DNA of 45,374 nucleotides from an uncultured Collinsella sp. (GTDB taxonomy: Bacteria; Actinomycetota; Coriobacteriia; Coriobacteriales; Coriobacteriaceae). Under the pieces are notes generated by a model, which saw only the letters and a list, made by a program, of their open reading frames with translations, was not told the origin of the DNA and did not search any database. Where the stretch lies: the NCBI GenBank assembly GCA_902492755.1, contig CABUNB010000019.1, positions 1-45,374 on the forward strand, read 5' to 3'. Positions 32,001 through 41,200 of the stretch are shown one piece after another. The stretch's first letter is position 1; every line of letters begins with the position of its first letter. The translations under genes were made by a program, and so were the position numbers.

Positions 32001-33850
32001 CGGTCTTTACCGAGGATTCGCTCGCGCATCTGGTAAAGCCTGAGCGTCCGATCCGCGTCGTCGACCAGTGGATGTACCACAGCCGCCTGTACGCCGTCGC
32101 CCGCTTTGTGACCATGCGCAACGACCTGGACCTGATCCAGCTCAACTCCTTCGGCTGCGGCTTGGACGCCCTGACCACCGACCAGGTGCAGGAGATCCTG
32201 GAAGCCAGCGGCAAGATCTACACCGTGCTCAAGATCGACGAGGTGTCCAACCTGGGCGCCGCGCGCATCCGCATCCGCTCGCTCATGGCGGCGCTCAAGG
32301 ACCAGGAGGCCGAGCGCCTGGCCGAGGCCACGGCCGCGGGCGAGGCCTACGAGCAGGGCGATGCCGCGCCGGTGGCACCCTCCACGGATGCCCCCGCATT
32401 CGCGAGCCGCAAGTACACGTTTGAGGCTCAGCGTGAGAGTGCTTCGACCGCGTGGCCCAAGGTGCCCTTTACCGAGCAGATGCGCGACGAGGGCTACACC
32501 ATCCTGTGCCCGCAGATGGCGCCGATCCACTTTGACCTGGTCAAAGAGGTGTTCCGCGGTGCCGGCTACAACTTGGAGCTGCTGCCCTCGACCGATCACG
32601 ACGCCGTCGAGGCCGGCCTGCGCTACGTGAACAACGATATCTGCTATCCGTCGATCCTGGTGACGGGCCAGATTATGGAGGCCATCGAGAGCGGTCGGTA
32701 CGACCTGTCCAAGACAGCTGTGGTCATCAGCCAGACCGGCGGTGGCTGCCGCGCCACCAACTACATCGCACTCATCCGCAAGGCCCTGCGTGAGAGCGGC
32801 CACTCCGAGATCCCGGTGATCTCGCTTTCGGCCGTGGCGCTGGGCGAGGACAACCCCGGCTTTAAGATTACGCCGGCGCTGCTTAAGCAGGCAGTCTACG
32901 CGGTACTCTTTGGCGACGTGATGATGCAGATGCTCTATCGCTGCCGCCCGTACGAGGCCACGCCCGGTGCCGCCAACGCACTCTACGAGGAGTACATGGC
33001 GCGCGCCCGCAAGCTGGCGCCCAAGTTCAACCGCCACAACTACACCAAGCTGTGCCGCGAGGCCATCCGCGCGTTCGACACTATGCCGCTCGTGGGCGAG
33101 GGTACCAAGCCGCGCGTGGGCGTGGTCGGTGAGATCTTGGTCAAGTTCCACCCTACGGCCAACAACCATGTGGTCGATGTCATCGAGCGCGAGGGCTGCG
33201 AGGCCGTGGTGCCGGGCCTGCTCGACTTCTTCCTGTACTCCATGAGCAACGCCGAGCTGCAGAAGGACGAGCTGGGTAGCTCTGCTACAACGCGTGCGGG
33301 CATGCAGGCGCTCATCAAGCTCGTGGACTGGATGCGTACGCCGGTGGAGGAGATGCTCGAAAAGTCCCGCCGCTTTGAGGCGCCCGAGCGCATCGGCACC
33401 ATGGCCGACAAGGCCCGTACGGTGCTTTCGGTGTGCAACAACATGGGCGAGGGCTGGCTGCTCACGGCCGAGATGCTCGACCTGATCGACCACGGCGCGC
33501 CTAACATCATCTGCACGCAGCCTTTCGCGTGCCTGCCCAACCATGTGGTGGGCAAGGCCGTGATCAAGGAGCTGCGCCGTCAACATCCCGAGAGCAACAT
33601 CGTTGCGGTGGACTACGACCCCGGTGCGTCCGAGGTCAACCAGCTTAACCGTATTAAGCTTATGATTAGCGTGGCGAAGGAGAACATGCGCGCCGGCAAG
33701 GGCTTTAAGCTCGAGAAGGTGGCGCCGCTCGCAATGGACGAGGTCACCGGCCAGATGCGTGCCCACGACGGCTGTGTGAGCTGCGGCTCGGTTGACGAGA
33801 GTGCCGTGGCGTCGGTCGCTGAGCGCCTGGGACGCGGCATTAAGAAGTAG
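29060..33850 (+). CDS. Acyl-CoA dehydratase activase fused to 2-hydroxyacyl-CoA dehydratase-like domains
   Basis: The 1596-residue protein joins several parts. Residues 1-85 are an Ala-rich, probably helical extension. Two BcrAD/BadFG ATPase repeats follow, with phosphate loops GIDVGSTTVK (about 91) and GIDAGSTTMK (about 406) and cluster-type Cys segments NGTCAGGTGAF (about 205) and NEACSSGCGSF (about 526). Near 688 is a Cys cluster (RCGRCSNNCQL). A DUF2229 domain (from about 755) with CYPAK, CYNCP motifs and an HgdB-like region extend to the end, with a final CVSCGS. HgdC-type activases use ATP to drive an electron into the dehydratase for loss of water from 2-hydroxyacyl-CoA. Such large fusions occur in strict anaerobes, but their substrates are unknown. 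A strong terminator follows. Confidence 0.9.
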   Translation: MSKLVEGIKDRVVAAAREAAPAVVDAAQKAATAAAEKVAEAVADAKNAAGETLTADAATPNVAESVTAIAAHAPEGAIFNPENARGNLHLGIDVGSTTVKLAVLNDDNQIVYAKYQRHHTDVRACARDLFEGAATVLPAAQMTCAITGSGGLLLSQWLDLEFVQEVIASKRAVETLIPATDVAIELGGEDAKIIYFDNGIEQRMNGTCAGGTGAFIDQMATLLHTDASGLNELAANATTIYPIASRCGVFAKTDVQPLLNEGARPEDVAASIFQAVVTQTISGLACGRPIRGNVAFLGGPLQYLSELRHRFYLTLNLDEEHRIVPQNAHLFVASGAAMAHESNKLSTFPQLIEAIDSLGDTQGAEVERLDPLFATDEDFAEFKNRHDQEVVPKGKLEGYTGRVFIGIDAGSTTMKAALVGEDGQLLHTWYGNNNGDILGTAKVIMADFYNHIPAGCTIGHVTTTGYGEALLIEALKADSGEIETVAHLRGAKAFLPGVEFILDIGGQDMKCLRVKDGVIEHIMLNEACSSGCGSFIESFAVSMNMDVRAFADAAIHAKAPVDLGSRCTVFMNSRVKQAQKEGATVGDIAAGLSYSVIKNALFKVIKLRDPKEIGSQVIVQGGTFMSDATLRAFEQLTGVHAVRPDIAGCMGAYGAALLARDRAGADGTSTILSAEDIAHLTVTQKHVRCGRCSNNCQLTVNDFGGGRRFITGNRCEKGAGHKKQKTEAPNLFKKKNELLFNREVLSPDEAPRGTVGIPRALNMYENYPFWHAFFTRLGFSVQLSDQSSKKTYQAGIESMPSESVCYPAKMSHGHVMNLIDRDVDFIWMPCVRWERKEDPTAGNCYNCPIVMSYPTALALNVDEIREQNIEFLYPFVPYHDKTELKRRLYQVLAVDRVADAEAGRGRVRGPKITRSEVDAAVNAAFEADARFHEDIQTMGEEALKWVEDHGGHGIVLAGRPYHNDPEINHALPELISSFGFAVFTEDSLAHLVKPERPIRVVDQWMYHSRLYAVARFVTMRNDLDLIQLNSFGCGLDALTTDQVQEILEASGKIYTVLKIDEVSNLGAARIRIRSLMAALKDQEAERLAEATAAGEAYEQGDAAPVAPSTDAPAFASRKYTFEAQRESASTAWPKVPFTEQMRDEGYTILCPQMAPIHFDLVKEVFRGAGYNLELLPSTDHDAVEAGLRYVNNDICYPSILVTGQIMEAIESGRYDLSKTAVVISQTGGGCRATNYIALIRKALRESGHSEIPVISLSAVALGEDNPGFKITPALLKQAVYAVLFGDVMMQMLYRCRPYEATPGAANALYEEYMARARKLAPKFNRHNYTKLCREAIRAFDTMPLVGEGTKPRVGVVGEILVKFHPTANNHVVDVIEREGCEAVVPGLLDFFLYSMSNAELQKDELGSSATTRAGMQALIKLVDWMRTPVEEMLEKSRRFEAPERIGTMADKARTVLSVCNNMGEGWLLTAEMLDLIDHGAPNIICTQPFACLPNHVVGKAVIKELRRQHPESNIVAVDYDPGASEVNQLNRIKLMISVAKENMRAGKGFKLEKVAPLAMDEVTGQMRAHDGCVSCGSVDESAVASVAERLGRGIKK

Positions 33851-33878
33851 CTTGCCTGCTATGGGCTGGATATGAGAC

Positions 33879-33915
33879 AAACGGGTGGTAGCCGTACCGG
33901 TTACCACCCGTTTTT
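33879..33915 (+). terminator. Intrinsic terminator of the activase operon
   Basis: AAACGGGTGGTA (33879-33890) pairs perfectly with TACCACCCGTTT (33902-33913), and the T run extends to 33915. It separates the activase unit from the following dehydrogenase gene. Confidence 0.92.
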
Positions 33916-34060
33916 GCTGGACATGGAACCCTGAGATAATGAACACATGTAACCGTTCACCGCAAATTACCGTCCGTTTATAGAACCCACCCACAGCGCG
34001 CGTCATCCTTACGGTTGAATAAATACACATCTATGGAATTACGTAAGAGAGGACCGTTTC

Positions 34061-35020
34061 ATGAGCTACAAGACCGTTTGTGTTGCCGGCGGCGGCGTGT
34101 TGGGAAGCCAGATTGCCTTTCAGGCTGCCTACTGCGGCTTTGATGTAACGATTTGGCTGCGCAGCGAGGGCAGCATCGGCCGCACCCAGCCCAAGATCGA
34201 TCATGTGCGCGAGGAGTACATCGCTGCTATCGAGGGCATGGCGGACGGCACGGGCGAGTGGTGCGCCGGTATTGCCGATAGCGGCCAGCCCTTCGACAAG
34301 GAGGCGGCACTCGCCGCCGTCGAGCGTGCCTACTCCACACTCAAGCTGGAGCTCGATCTTGCCAAGGCCGTGGCCGACGCCGACCTGGTCATCGAATCTA
34401 TGGCCGAGGACACCCAGGCAAAGATCGACTTCTACAAGAAGCTCGCCCCGGTTCTCCCGCAAAAGACCGTCGTCGTGACCAACTCCTCCACGCTGCTGCC
34501 GAGCACCTTTGCCAAGTACACTGGTCGCCCCGAGAAGTACCTGTCGCTGCACTTTGCCAACTCCATCTGGAAGAACAACATGACCGAGGTCATGGCGCAG
34601 GACCAAACCGACAAGCGCTACTTCGACGAGCTCGTCGACTTCGCCAACGACATTCGCATGCTGGCGCTTCCCGTCAACAAGGAAAAGAACGGCTACCTGC
34701 TCAACTCTATGCTGGTGCCATGGCTGCTTTCGGGCCTGGACCTGTACGTTTCGGGCGTCAGCGACCCTAAGAGCATCGACCTCGCATGGACGCGCGGCAC
34801 CGGCGCTCCCAAGGGCCCGTTCCGCGTATTCGACACGGTGGGCATCCAGACGGCCTACAACATCGTTATGCAGTATCAGAAGGTCCCGGGCCTGGTGAGC
34901 CCGCTGCTCAAAAAGATGATGATGCCCTACAACTTTAAGGCCATGGCCACCGTCCTCAAGAAAATGCTCGACGAAGGTAAGCTGGGCGAAAGCTCGGGCG
35001 AGGGCTTCTTCAAGTACTAA
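34061..35020 (+). CDS. 3-hydroxyacyl-CoA dehydrogenase
   Basis: The 319-residue NAD-dependent enzyme has the Rossmann motif GGGVLG (10-15), LVIESMAED (109-117), TNSSTLLPS (140-148) and the catalytic His164 (SLHFAN) and Glu176. It ends in GESSGEGFFKY, the family C-terminus. It interconverts 3-hydroxyacyl-CoA and 3-oxoacyl-CoA, as in butyrate-type or beta-oxidation chemistry. It follows the activase operon but has its own unit; no thiolase or crotonase is in the window. AAGAGAGGA lies upstream. An involvement in the same acyl-CoA route as the activase is plausible but not shown. Confidence 0.9.
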   Translation: MSYKTVCVAGGGVLGSQIAFQAAYCGFDVTIWLRSEGSIGRTQPKIDHVREEYIAAIEGMADGTGEWCAGIADSGQPFDKEAALAAVERAYSTLKLELDLAKAVADADLVIESMAEDTQAKIDFYKKLAPVLPQKTVVVTNSSTLLPSTFAKYTGRPEKYLSLHFANSIWKNNMTEVMAQDQTDKRYFDELVDFANDIRMLALPVNKEKNGYLLNSMLVPWLLSGLDLYVSGVSDPKSIDLAWTRGTGAPKGPFRVFDTVGIQTAYNIVMQYQKVPGLVSPLLKKMMMPYNFKAMATVLKKMLDEGKLGESSGEGFFKY

Positions 35021-35140
35021 AAAGATCCCTTGGGACATTGGGAGCGTATCATTTGCAGCATAAATACGCCGCATAGCCCGTGTGCCATTCCGACACATGA
35101 CGCAAAAGCAAATGGGTGCGGGGATAGCGAGGAAATGGCA

Positions 35141-35938
35141 ATGGATCGACAAATCGTGCTCAAGCAGGATGTCCTCGACGCGCTTTCTGCCGTTGGCATG
35201 CGCCCGGGGCAGACGGTTATGGTCCATTGCTCGCTTAGCTCGCTTGGATATGTGTGCGGCGGCGCGCAGCCGGTGATCGAGGCGCTGCTCCAGACGGTGG
35301 GCGAGACCGGCACCATCATGATGCCAGCGCAATCCTGGAAAAACCTGGACCCCGAGAGCGGCGTTCATTGGCAGGAGCCTCAAGAATGGTGGCAGCTGAT
35401 TCGCGATAACTGGCCCGCCTATGACAAGCGCATTACGCCCACCAATACGATGGGGGCCGTTGCCGAGATGTTTCGCACGTGGCCGGGTACGTATAGAAGC
35501 GCCCATCCGGCGCGCTCGGTGGCGGCAAACGGCCGGCATGCTCAATTCTTGACGGAAAACCACGACCTGAGCAACATCTTTGGCGACGGATCGCCCATCG
35601 CGCGCCTGTACGATTTGGACGGCTACGTGCTGCTTGTGGGCGTGGGCTACGACAAGAGTACATCGCTGCATTTGGCCGACGCCCGTGCGGAATATCCTGG
35701 CAAGCACGACTGTGTGGAGCACAGTGCGATTGTGGAAAACGGTCGACGCGTGTGGAAGGAATACCGCACGCTCTTTGTCGATGGCGAGGATTTCGATGAA
35801 ATCGGCGCTGCTTTTGAGCGTGAATGCTCGGTGCGTACGGTGCCTCTCGGTAACGGGATGATCCGCTTTATGCGCCAACGCGAGCTTGTCGACTTTGCCG
35901 TGGACTGGATTGAGCGCCATCGCGGCCGCCCTGAGTAA
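35141..35938 (+). CDS. AAC(3) family N-acetyltransferase
   Basis: The 265-residue protein belongs to the aminoglycoside 3-N-acetyltransferase (Antibiotic_NAT) fold. It shows VMVHCSLSSLGYVCGG (27-42), TIMMPAQSW (58-66), TPTNTMGAVAEMFR (99-112), SAHPARSVAANG (120-131), the nucleotide-like GDGSPIARLYDLDGYVLLVG and active-site His177 (TSLHLAD). Family members acetylate aminoglycosides or other amines using acetyl-CoA; chromosomal members such as YokD and FrbF relatives are not all resistance enzymes. ATG 35141 has GAGGAA six bases upstream; 35135 is an alternative. Real resistance cannot be claimed from sequence. Confidence 0.88.
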   Translation: MDRQIVLKQDVLDALSAVGMRPGQTVMVHCSLSSLGYVCGGAQPVIEALLQTVGETGTIMMPAQSWKNLDPESGVHWQEPQEWWQLIRDNWPAYDKRITPTNTMGAVAEMFRTWPGTYRSAHPARSVAANGRHAQFLTENHDLSNIFGDGSPIARLYDLDGYVLLVGVGYDKSTSLHLADARAEYPGKHDCVEHSAIVENGRRVWKEYRTLFVDGEDFDEIGAAFERECSVRTVPLGNGMIRFMRQRELVDFAVDWIERHRGRPE

Positions 35939-36077
35939 TTCGGGGGGGTGGAAGCGTTGGGGATCTACGGTAGTATGCGACAAAATCTGAATTGATCGGG
36001 CAAGAGCTGTAGCGCGCGTTGACGTTTGACCAATGGAGCGCAAAAATGCACCGTTCGCCGATACTCCTCTTGCGAGT

Positions 36078-36116
36078 GGCAGCCATATGGTTTGATGTTG
36101 GAAACATATGACTGCC
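36078..36116. repeat. 12-bp inverted repeat before the unknown exported protein
   Basis: GGCAGCCATATG (36078-36089) and CATATGACTGCC (36105-36116) pair at 11 of 12 positions around a 15-base loop. The gene-free stretch 35939-36201 contains nothing else I can name; the repeat may be an operator or an RNA hairpin. Confidence 0.6.
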
Positions 36117-36201
36117 GCCGGGCTGCGGGTGACGTTTGCTCTGATATCGGAGGTGCCAAGTATGTTTCGCGCTCCGTTAAACAAGTATCGGGCTGGCTAG
36201 C

Positions 36202-36651
36202 ATGGGCCGCCGCACTATCTCAATAACCCTTGCAGTGGTTTGCCTAGCTGTGCTCTTGGGCGCTACAGGGCTGTTTGCTATAAGCCGAGAAACGTCCTAT
36301 ATGCAGGAATGCGCTTCCGAAGGGTTTGCCATTGATGGTTTCTATCGGGATGACATAACGAGTCGGGAAAGCCTGGCTTTTCATGAGGAGGACAACTGTC
36401 GATGGCAGCTGGTCGACAAAGACGGAATCTGCACAGACGGGCAGTTTAAGCGTACGGATGATCCCAATATCCTGGTATTAAAGAAGGAAAACGGCGAAGA
36501 ATTCGGCACGGTTCACGTTGCGTATATATCGCGCCGACGCAATCAGGGGCAGATTTACCTAATTAGAAATACTAAGGTGACCCGATTTTATCTTGTGAGC
36601 ACCGATCCGGCGTTTACGGTGGAGTCTGGCGATGTCGATCCGGCCAGTTGA
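36202..36651 (+). CDS. Unknown exported or membrane-anchored protein
   Basis: I do not recognise this 149-residue protein. It begins MGRRTISITLAVVCLAVLL, i.e. positive residues followed by a hydrophobic helix (about 5-27), so it is exported or anchored with the rest outside. The outer part is mostly polar, with three Cys (about 37, 66 and 77) and a predicted beta-rich pattern (CRWQLVDKDGICTDGQFKR, then HVAYISRRRNQGQIYLIRN). There is no lipobox. The site before the start is weak. Its base composition is lower in GC than the neighbours, which suggests later acquisition. It stands alone, convergent with the DUF389 gene. Confidence 0.65.
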   Translation: MGRRTISITLAVVCLAVLLGATGLFAISRETSYMQECASEGFAIDGFYRDDITSRESLAFHEEDNCRWQLVDKDGICTDGQFKRTDDPNILVLKKENGEEFGTVHVAYISRRRNQGQIYLIRNTKVTRFYLVSTDPAFTVESGDVDPAS

Positions 36652-36672
36652 TTCACGGCAATAAAACGGCGA

Positions 36673-36701
36673 GCGGGGCGCGGGTGTGAACCGCACCCCG
36701 C
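36673..36701. terminator. GC-rich hairpin between convergent genes
   Basis: GCGGGGCGCGG (36673-36683) pairs with CCGCACCCCGC (36691-36701) with one mismatch around a 7-base loop, between two convergent genes. A short ATTT follows on the plus strand. Probably a bidirectional stop. Confidence 0.55.
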
Positions 36702-36776
36702 AATTTGCTCGTGTCCGCATCTCGTCTGCGCCTCGTCGTAGCTTGCGTACGTGCGAGCGCTCATCCCGCGCCGGCA

Positions 36777-37916
36777 TCACTGCACATCGAACTCCACGCG
36801 ATCGAGTTCGGGCACATTGAGATCGATGAGCTTGCGGGCAACGCGGCGGTCGTGCTCCCCGAGCCCCTCGCTTGTTGTCACATGGGCGACAATCTCGCGC
36901 TCGACGAGGCCCTCCTCCTCGCCTTCGGTGGCCGAGGTCTCGACGGCGACGGTGTAATCCTTAAAGCCCGGCAGTACCGCGGCAAGCTCGCGCGTAGTTT
37001 CGGTGACGCCATAGCCGTCCTGCACGCCGGCCTGCGCCGAGCCAATGGATCCCGCGGTCATAACGATGCAGGGGATGGCAAAGATCACCGTACCCACGAT
37101 GATGCGGCGGCGCACCTTGTGTGACAGCTCATCGACCTCGGCGTTTTCCTCGGCGGTCACAATGCCGTCGCCGTTGAGGTCACGCTTGAGCGGCACGCGC
37201 AAAAGAAGCAGCACGGCTTCGGCTGCCAGCGCGATAAAGACGACGTTGATGCCAAACTCGTAGAGGGCCGAGAGAAACAGCGACCCGCTTGCGATGGCGA
37301 TGCCATAGCCCGCCGCGCACAGGGGCGGCATGAGCGCGGTCGCCACGGCCACGCCGGCGATGAGCGTGGCAGGTTCCTGATCGCGCGAGTTGCCCAGGCC
37401 ACCCGCAAAGCCGCCCGCGAGCGCGACGGCAAGGTCCCACACAGTCGGTGTCGAATTGTCGATGATGGCGGCCGTGGTGGTGCCAAGGGGCGAGAGCTTA
37501 AAGTACAACGTGGACGTGACCAGGCAAAAGGCCATCTGTAGAGCCAAGCTCGCGACGGCTTCGACGGTAATCTCGCGGTCGAGCGTGGCGATGCCATATG
37601 CCATGGCAAGGACCGATCCCATAAGCGGGCAGATGAGCATGGCACCTACAATGGCGATATCCGAGTCGATATCGAGGCCGATGCTCGCGATCAACATAGC
37701 AATGATCAGGATGCATAAGTGCGAGCCAGTCAGGCGCGCCCCGTTTACAAAGCGTTTGCGAATCACGTGATAGGGCGCGCGTCCCTCGCGAATGTTGAAT
37801 GCGCGCTTTAAAAAGCGACCAGCCTGTTCGGCAGCCTCACTATGGGCAGGGCGGATGCCATGGCGCCGGTGATGGCGTTCACGCAGTCGCTTGAGCTGTT
37901 GTCTATCGAGTTCCAT
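36777..37916 (-). CDS. DUF389 membrane protein with an EF-hand loop
   Basis: From ATG 37916 (GAGGTGAAC upstream) the product has 379 residues. Residues 60-300 contain about seven membrane helices in the DUF389 pattern: LIIAMLIASIGLDIDSD, GAMLICPLMGS, GNSRDQEPATLIAGVAVATALMPPL. Between the last helices a cytosolic or outer loop carries DLNGDGIVTAEE (246-257), a canonical calcium-binding EF-hand loop (ligands 1, 3, 5, 7, 9 and 12 = Asp, Asn, Asp, Ile backbone, Thr, Glu). The C-terminal about 85 residues form a soluble domain. DUF389 proteins have no established function. The longer frame starting at 38042 is not supported by a ribosome binding site. Confidence 0.88.
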   Translation of the reverse strand: MELDRQQLKRLRERHHRRHGIRPAHSEAAEQAGRFLKRAFNIREGRAPYHVIRKRFVNGARLTGSHLCILIIAMLIASIGLDIDSDIAIVGAMLICPLMGSVLAMAYGIATLDREITVEAVASLALQMAFCLVTSTLYFKLSPLGTTTAAIIDNSTPTVWDLAVALAGGFAGGLGNSRDQEPATLIAGVAVATALMPPLCAAGYGIAIASGSLFLSALYEFGINVVFIALAAEAVLLLLRVPLKRDLNGDGIVTAEENAEVDELSHKVRRRIIVGTVIFAIPCIVMTAGSIGSAQAGVQDGYGVTETTRELAAVLPGFKDYTVAVETSATEGEEEGLVEREIVAHVTTSEGLGEHDRRVARKLIDLNVPELDRVEFDVQ

Positions 37917-38223
37917 GTTCACCTCGTTCTGGCACGGGCCGCATATCTCGCCCGTCGCCCATACTCTACACCGCGGCGGGCGGGGTGCCTGCTCGATGCG
38001 GAATCCGATAGGACGGATGACGCGGGAGCAAATGCAAATCACAGGCTCAATTCCATCACGCGAAAATATGATGCACCAGCTCCTTCAAATGTGACGAAAT
38101 TGTGAAGCACAGGAGCATGAATTTCAAAAAACTTGCTGGTCGCCAATGTTGCGCAACAGAATTCAAAAATCGACAGCTACCGTTTGATACGTATGGATAC
38201 ACCCGTATCAAAGGGAGAAAGCC
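37917..38223. promoter_or_regulatory. Divergent regulatory region with palindromes
   Basis: This 307-base region separates the divergent DUF389 and surface protein genes and has no gene. It contains a perfect 12-bp palindrome TGTTGCGCAACA (38147-38158). Just before the surface protein start, TTTGATACG (38183-38191) and CGTATCAAA (38204-38212) form a hairpin that ends beside the ribosome binding site GGGAG. The first looks like an operator; the second could affect mRNA stability or translation. Confidence 0.6.
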
Positions 38224-41200
38224 ATGGCAAACTATAGTCCACAGCACTTTGAGCCTCGGGCCAAGGCCGTCAACGTCAAAGGCGTTGCCAACCGTGCCGT
38301 CGCAACTGTTTTGACGGCGGGCCTCATCGCTCAGCCGCTCATGTCGCCGCTGGCGGCAATCGCCGCGCCGGCAGCCGACAACGGTGCTGCCGCGAAGGGC
38401 GACAGCGCTATCGAGAACGCTGTCGTCGCCGGTAGCCAGGCAACCGCAAAGACAGCCGCCCAGTTGGCCGAGGAGTCGGCAAAGCAGCTCAAGGACGCTC
38501 AGGCCGCCTACGATGCCGCCCAAAAGAAGGCCGACGCGGCAGGCCAGTCTCAAAAGCAGGCGCTGCAGCAAAAGAATCAGGCCTCGCAGACCGTGACCGA
38601 TAACGCCGCCGAGCAGAACGAGGCCGAGGCAGCCGCGCTTCAGGAGAAGATCGATGAGCTCAAGGCCGCCGTCGACAAGGCCGAGCAGCAGCAGAAGAAG
38701 CTGGGCGACCTGAACGATCAGCTCGATCAGGCCAACAAGAGCGTCGAGGATAAGACCCAGGCGCTAAAGGACGCCAAGGCAAAGCAGGATGAGGCCAAGA
38801 AGGCCCTCGACGATGCCCAGGCCAAGCTCGAGGCCATGGGTATGGACGAGTACGAGGCCGCCAAGAAGGCCGTCGAGGACGCGCAGGCAAAGCTCGATGA
38901 CGCCAATAAGGCCGTTACTACTGCACAGGCCAATCTGGACCAGGCCAAGGCTGCCGAGGCCAGTGCCCAGCAGGAAAAGCAGAATACCGAGGCAGCTTTG
39001 ACGACTGCCCAGGCCAAGAAGCAGGAGACTGCTGCTGCTCTCGCAGCCGCAACCACCGCGCGCGATAACGCCCAGCAGAAGTTCAACCAGGCGCAGGCCG
39101 CGCTCGATGCTGCCGTCTCGGGTACGGGTGTTGACCTGAGTGCGCTTGAGGCCGCCGAGAAGGCCGCCGCTGGTGAGCTTAAGACCGCGCAGGTGGAGCT
39201 CAATGCCGCGACGGATGCCGACGCTACCGCCCAGGCGAACCTGCAGGCGGCCCAGAATACCGCCACCGCCGCGCAGGAGAAGGCCAACGCCGCCAACGCT
39301 GCCGTGGCATCTGCCCGGTCTGCATACGATGCGGCAAACAAGGAGTACAACGACGCCGCCAGCAAGCGCGATGCCGCCAAGGCCGCATATGAACAGGCCC
39401 AGAAGACCGAGGCGAACAAAAAGGCCGAGTACGACCGACTCGTCGAGGTCTGCCAGCAGAAGCGTAGCGAGTGGGATGCGGCATCGGCCGAAACTAAGAG
39501 TGCCGAGAAAGCATATGATGCAGCCAACGCTGAGGTCGAGAAGCTCAACAAACAGATTATCGACCTCAAGGCCAATATGACCGTCGACCAAAACGTCATC
39601 AATCAGGGTATCGTTGGCTTTATGGCCCATATCAGCACCGGCAGCGGATTTAGCGCTCAGCAACAGGCGAATGCAAGGGATGCCCAGTCCATGCTCACGG
39701 GCGCTTCCGATAAGGAGCCGTGGTATGACAGCTACGTCGATCAGGACATGTCCCGCAATACCAACCCACTCTCTCTTGAGCAGCTGCGCAATGCTTTGAC
39801 CTATCTTGATACCCAGAATAACCTCCGCAAGGCAAATGGGCAGTCAGAGCTTTGCGTCAGCCTCCGTATGACGGCAGCAGCGGCCCTCAACGCATCGTAT
39901 CCCTCCCAATATCAGAAGCACAACTACAGGTTGCTGCATTCCCATTGCTACTTTGATAACGCCGAGAACCTTGCAGGTGGGGGTGGCGCGTACACCGGAG
40001 GCGAGACCGAGGACACGCTTGGATGGCCATACACCGGTCTCTACACCCAAGAGAAGCAGACATTCGATAAGTATGTTGAGCAGTACGGCGATGATCTCGA
40101 CAGTCATCGGTATGATCTCTTTTATATCTCCGATAACTACGAAGACGTCGACGCTGAGTGCGGGCACTATCTCAGCATCATCTACTCCGGCATGACGGCT
40201 ATCGGTATCGCAACCGGTAGCGGCAAGGGCGCCGATTCCGAGGTAACTGCCTTCGATTACAGTTGCTATAGCGATCAGGCCGATTTCACGGTTTCCGAGT
40301 TTAAAAAGCTCATGAACGACTACATCGACTCCGCTTACAACGCCGGCGGCACGCAGGAGCAGAAGGCACAGCTCAAGCAGTTGCAGGATAAGCTTTCCAA
40401 GGCAAAGCAGACTCTCACCACTGCCAATGCCTCGTATCAAGACGCTGCAAGCAAGCAAGCCGCTGCGCAGAATGCCCTCGCCGCTGCCAACACGGACATG
40501 AACGCCGCGAAGGGCGAATACGAGCAGGCTAAGTCTGCTACCGCCGCGGCCAAATCGGCCTACGACGCTGCCGAAGCCAAGTTGAAGGGCATCGACGTCA
40601 AGACGCCTCAGGCCAAGCTCGATGCCGCCAAGGGCGAGGCCGCTACTGCCCAGGCAGCTCTCGATAAGGCAAACGCCACGCTTGCTGACAGCAAGACGAA
40701 GGCAGCCGAGGCCGCTGCTCACAAGGCGAAGGCTCGCAGCGCCCGCGATGCCGCCCAGGCAAAGTTCGATCAGGCCAACGAGGCGTATGACAACGCTACC
40801 GCTTCGGTCAAGGACCTTGCCGCCAAGTGCGATGCCGCCAAGACGGATCTTGCGAACAAGCAGGGCACGCTTAACGATGCCAAGAAGGCTGACGACACTG
40901 CCCAGGCTGGCGTTGACAAGGCACAGGCCGCAGATGTGCACGCCGCGACCGCTCTTTCGGGCGCCAAGCAGGCAGTTGCCGCCAAGACGCAGACCCTGTC
41001 CGACGCACAGGCGAAGGCCAAGGCCGCCGAGGACGAGCTTGCCACCGCAAACAAGGCCTTCGAGCGCTTCGCCGGTGCCCAGAAGGCGGTCGACGGCGCC
41101 AAGGCCGCCTATGACGCTGCCGTCGCCGGTGTCGCCGATGTCCAGAAGCAGCTCGAGGCCGCCAACGAAGCCGTCGTCGATGCGAACTTCGAGATCGTCA

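Noticed and set aside
31628..34030. 800-codon open frame on the minus strand
   Set aside because: It is fully antisense to the well-supported activase gene; it reflects strong GC bias at third positions and its product has no recognisable domain.
35141..35938. Acquired aminoglycoside resistance gene
   Set aside because: Family is clear, but no mobile context is seen and many chromosomal relatives are not resistance enzymes.
34031..36184. 717-codon open frame on the minus strand
   Set aside because: It covers two clear plus-strand genes (3-hydroxyacyl-CoA dehydrogenase and AAC(3)) and the gaps around them; no motif or ribosome binding site.
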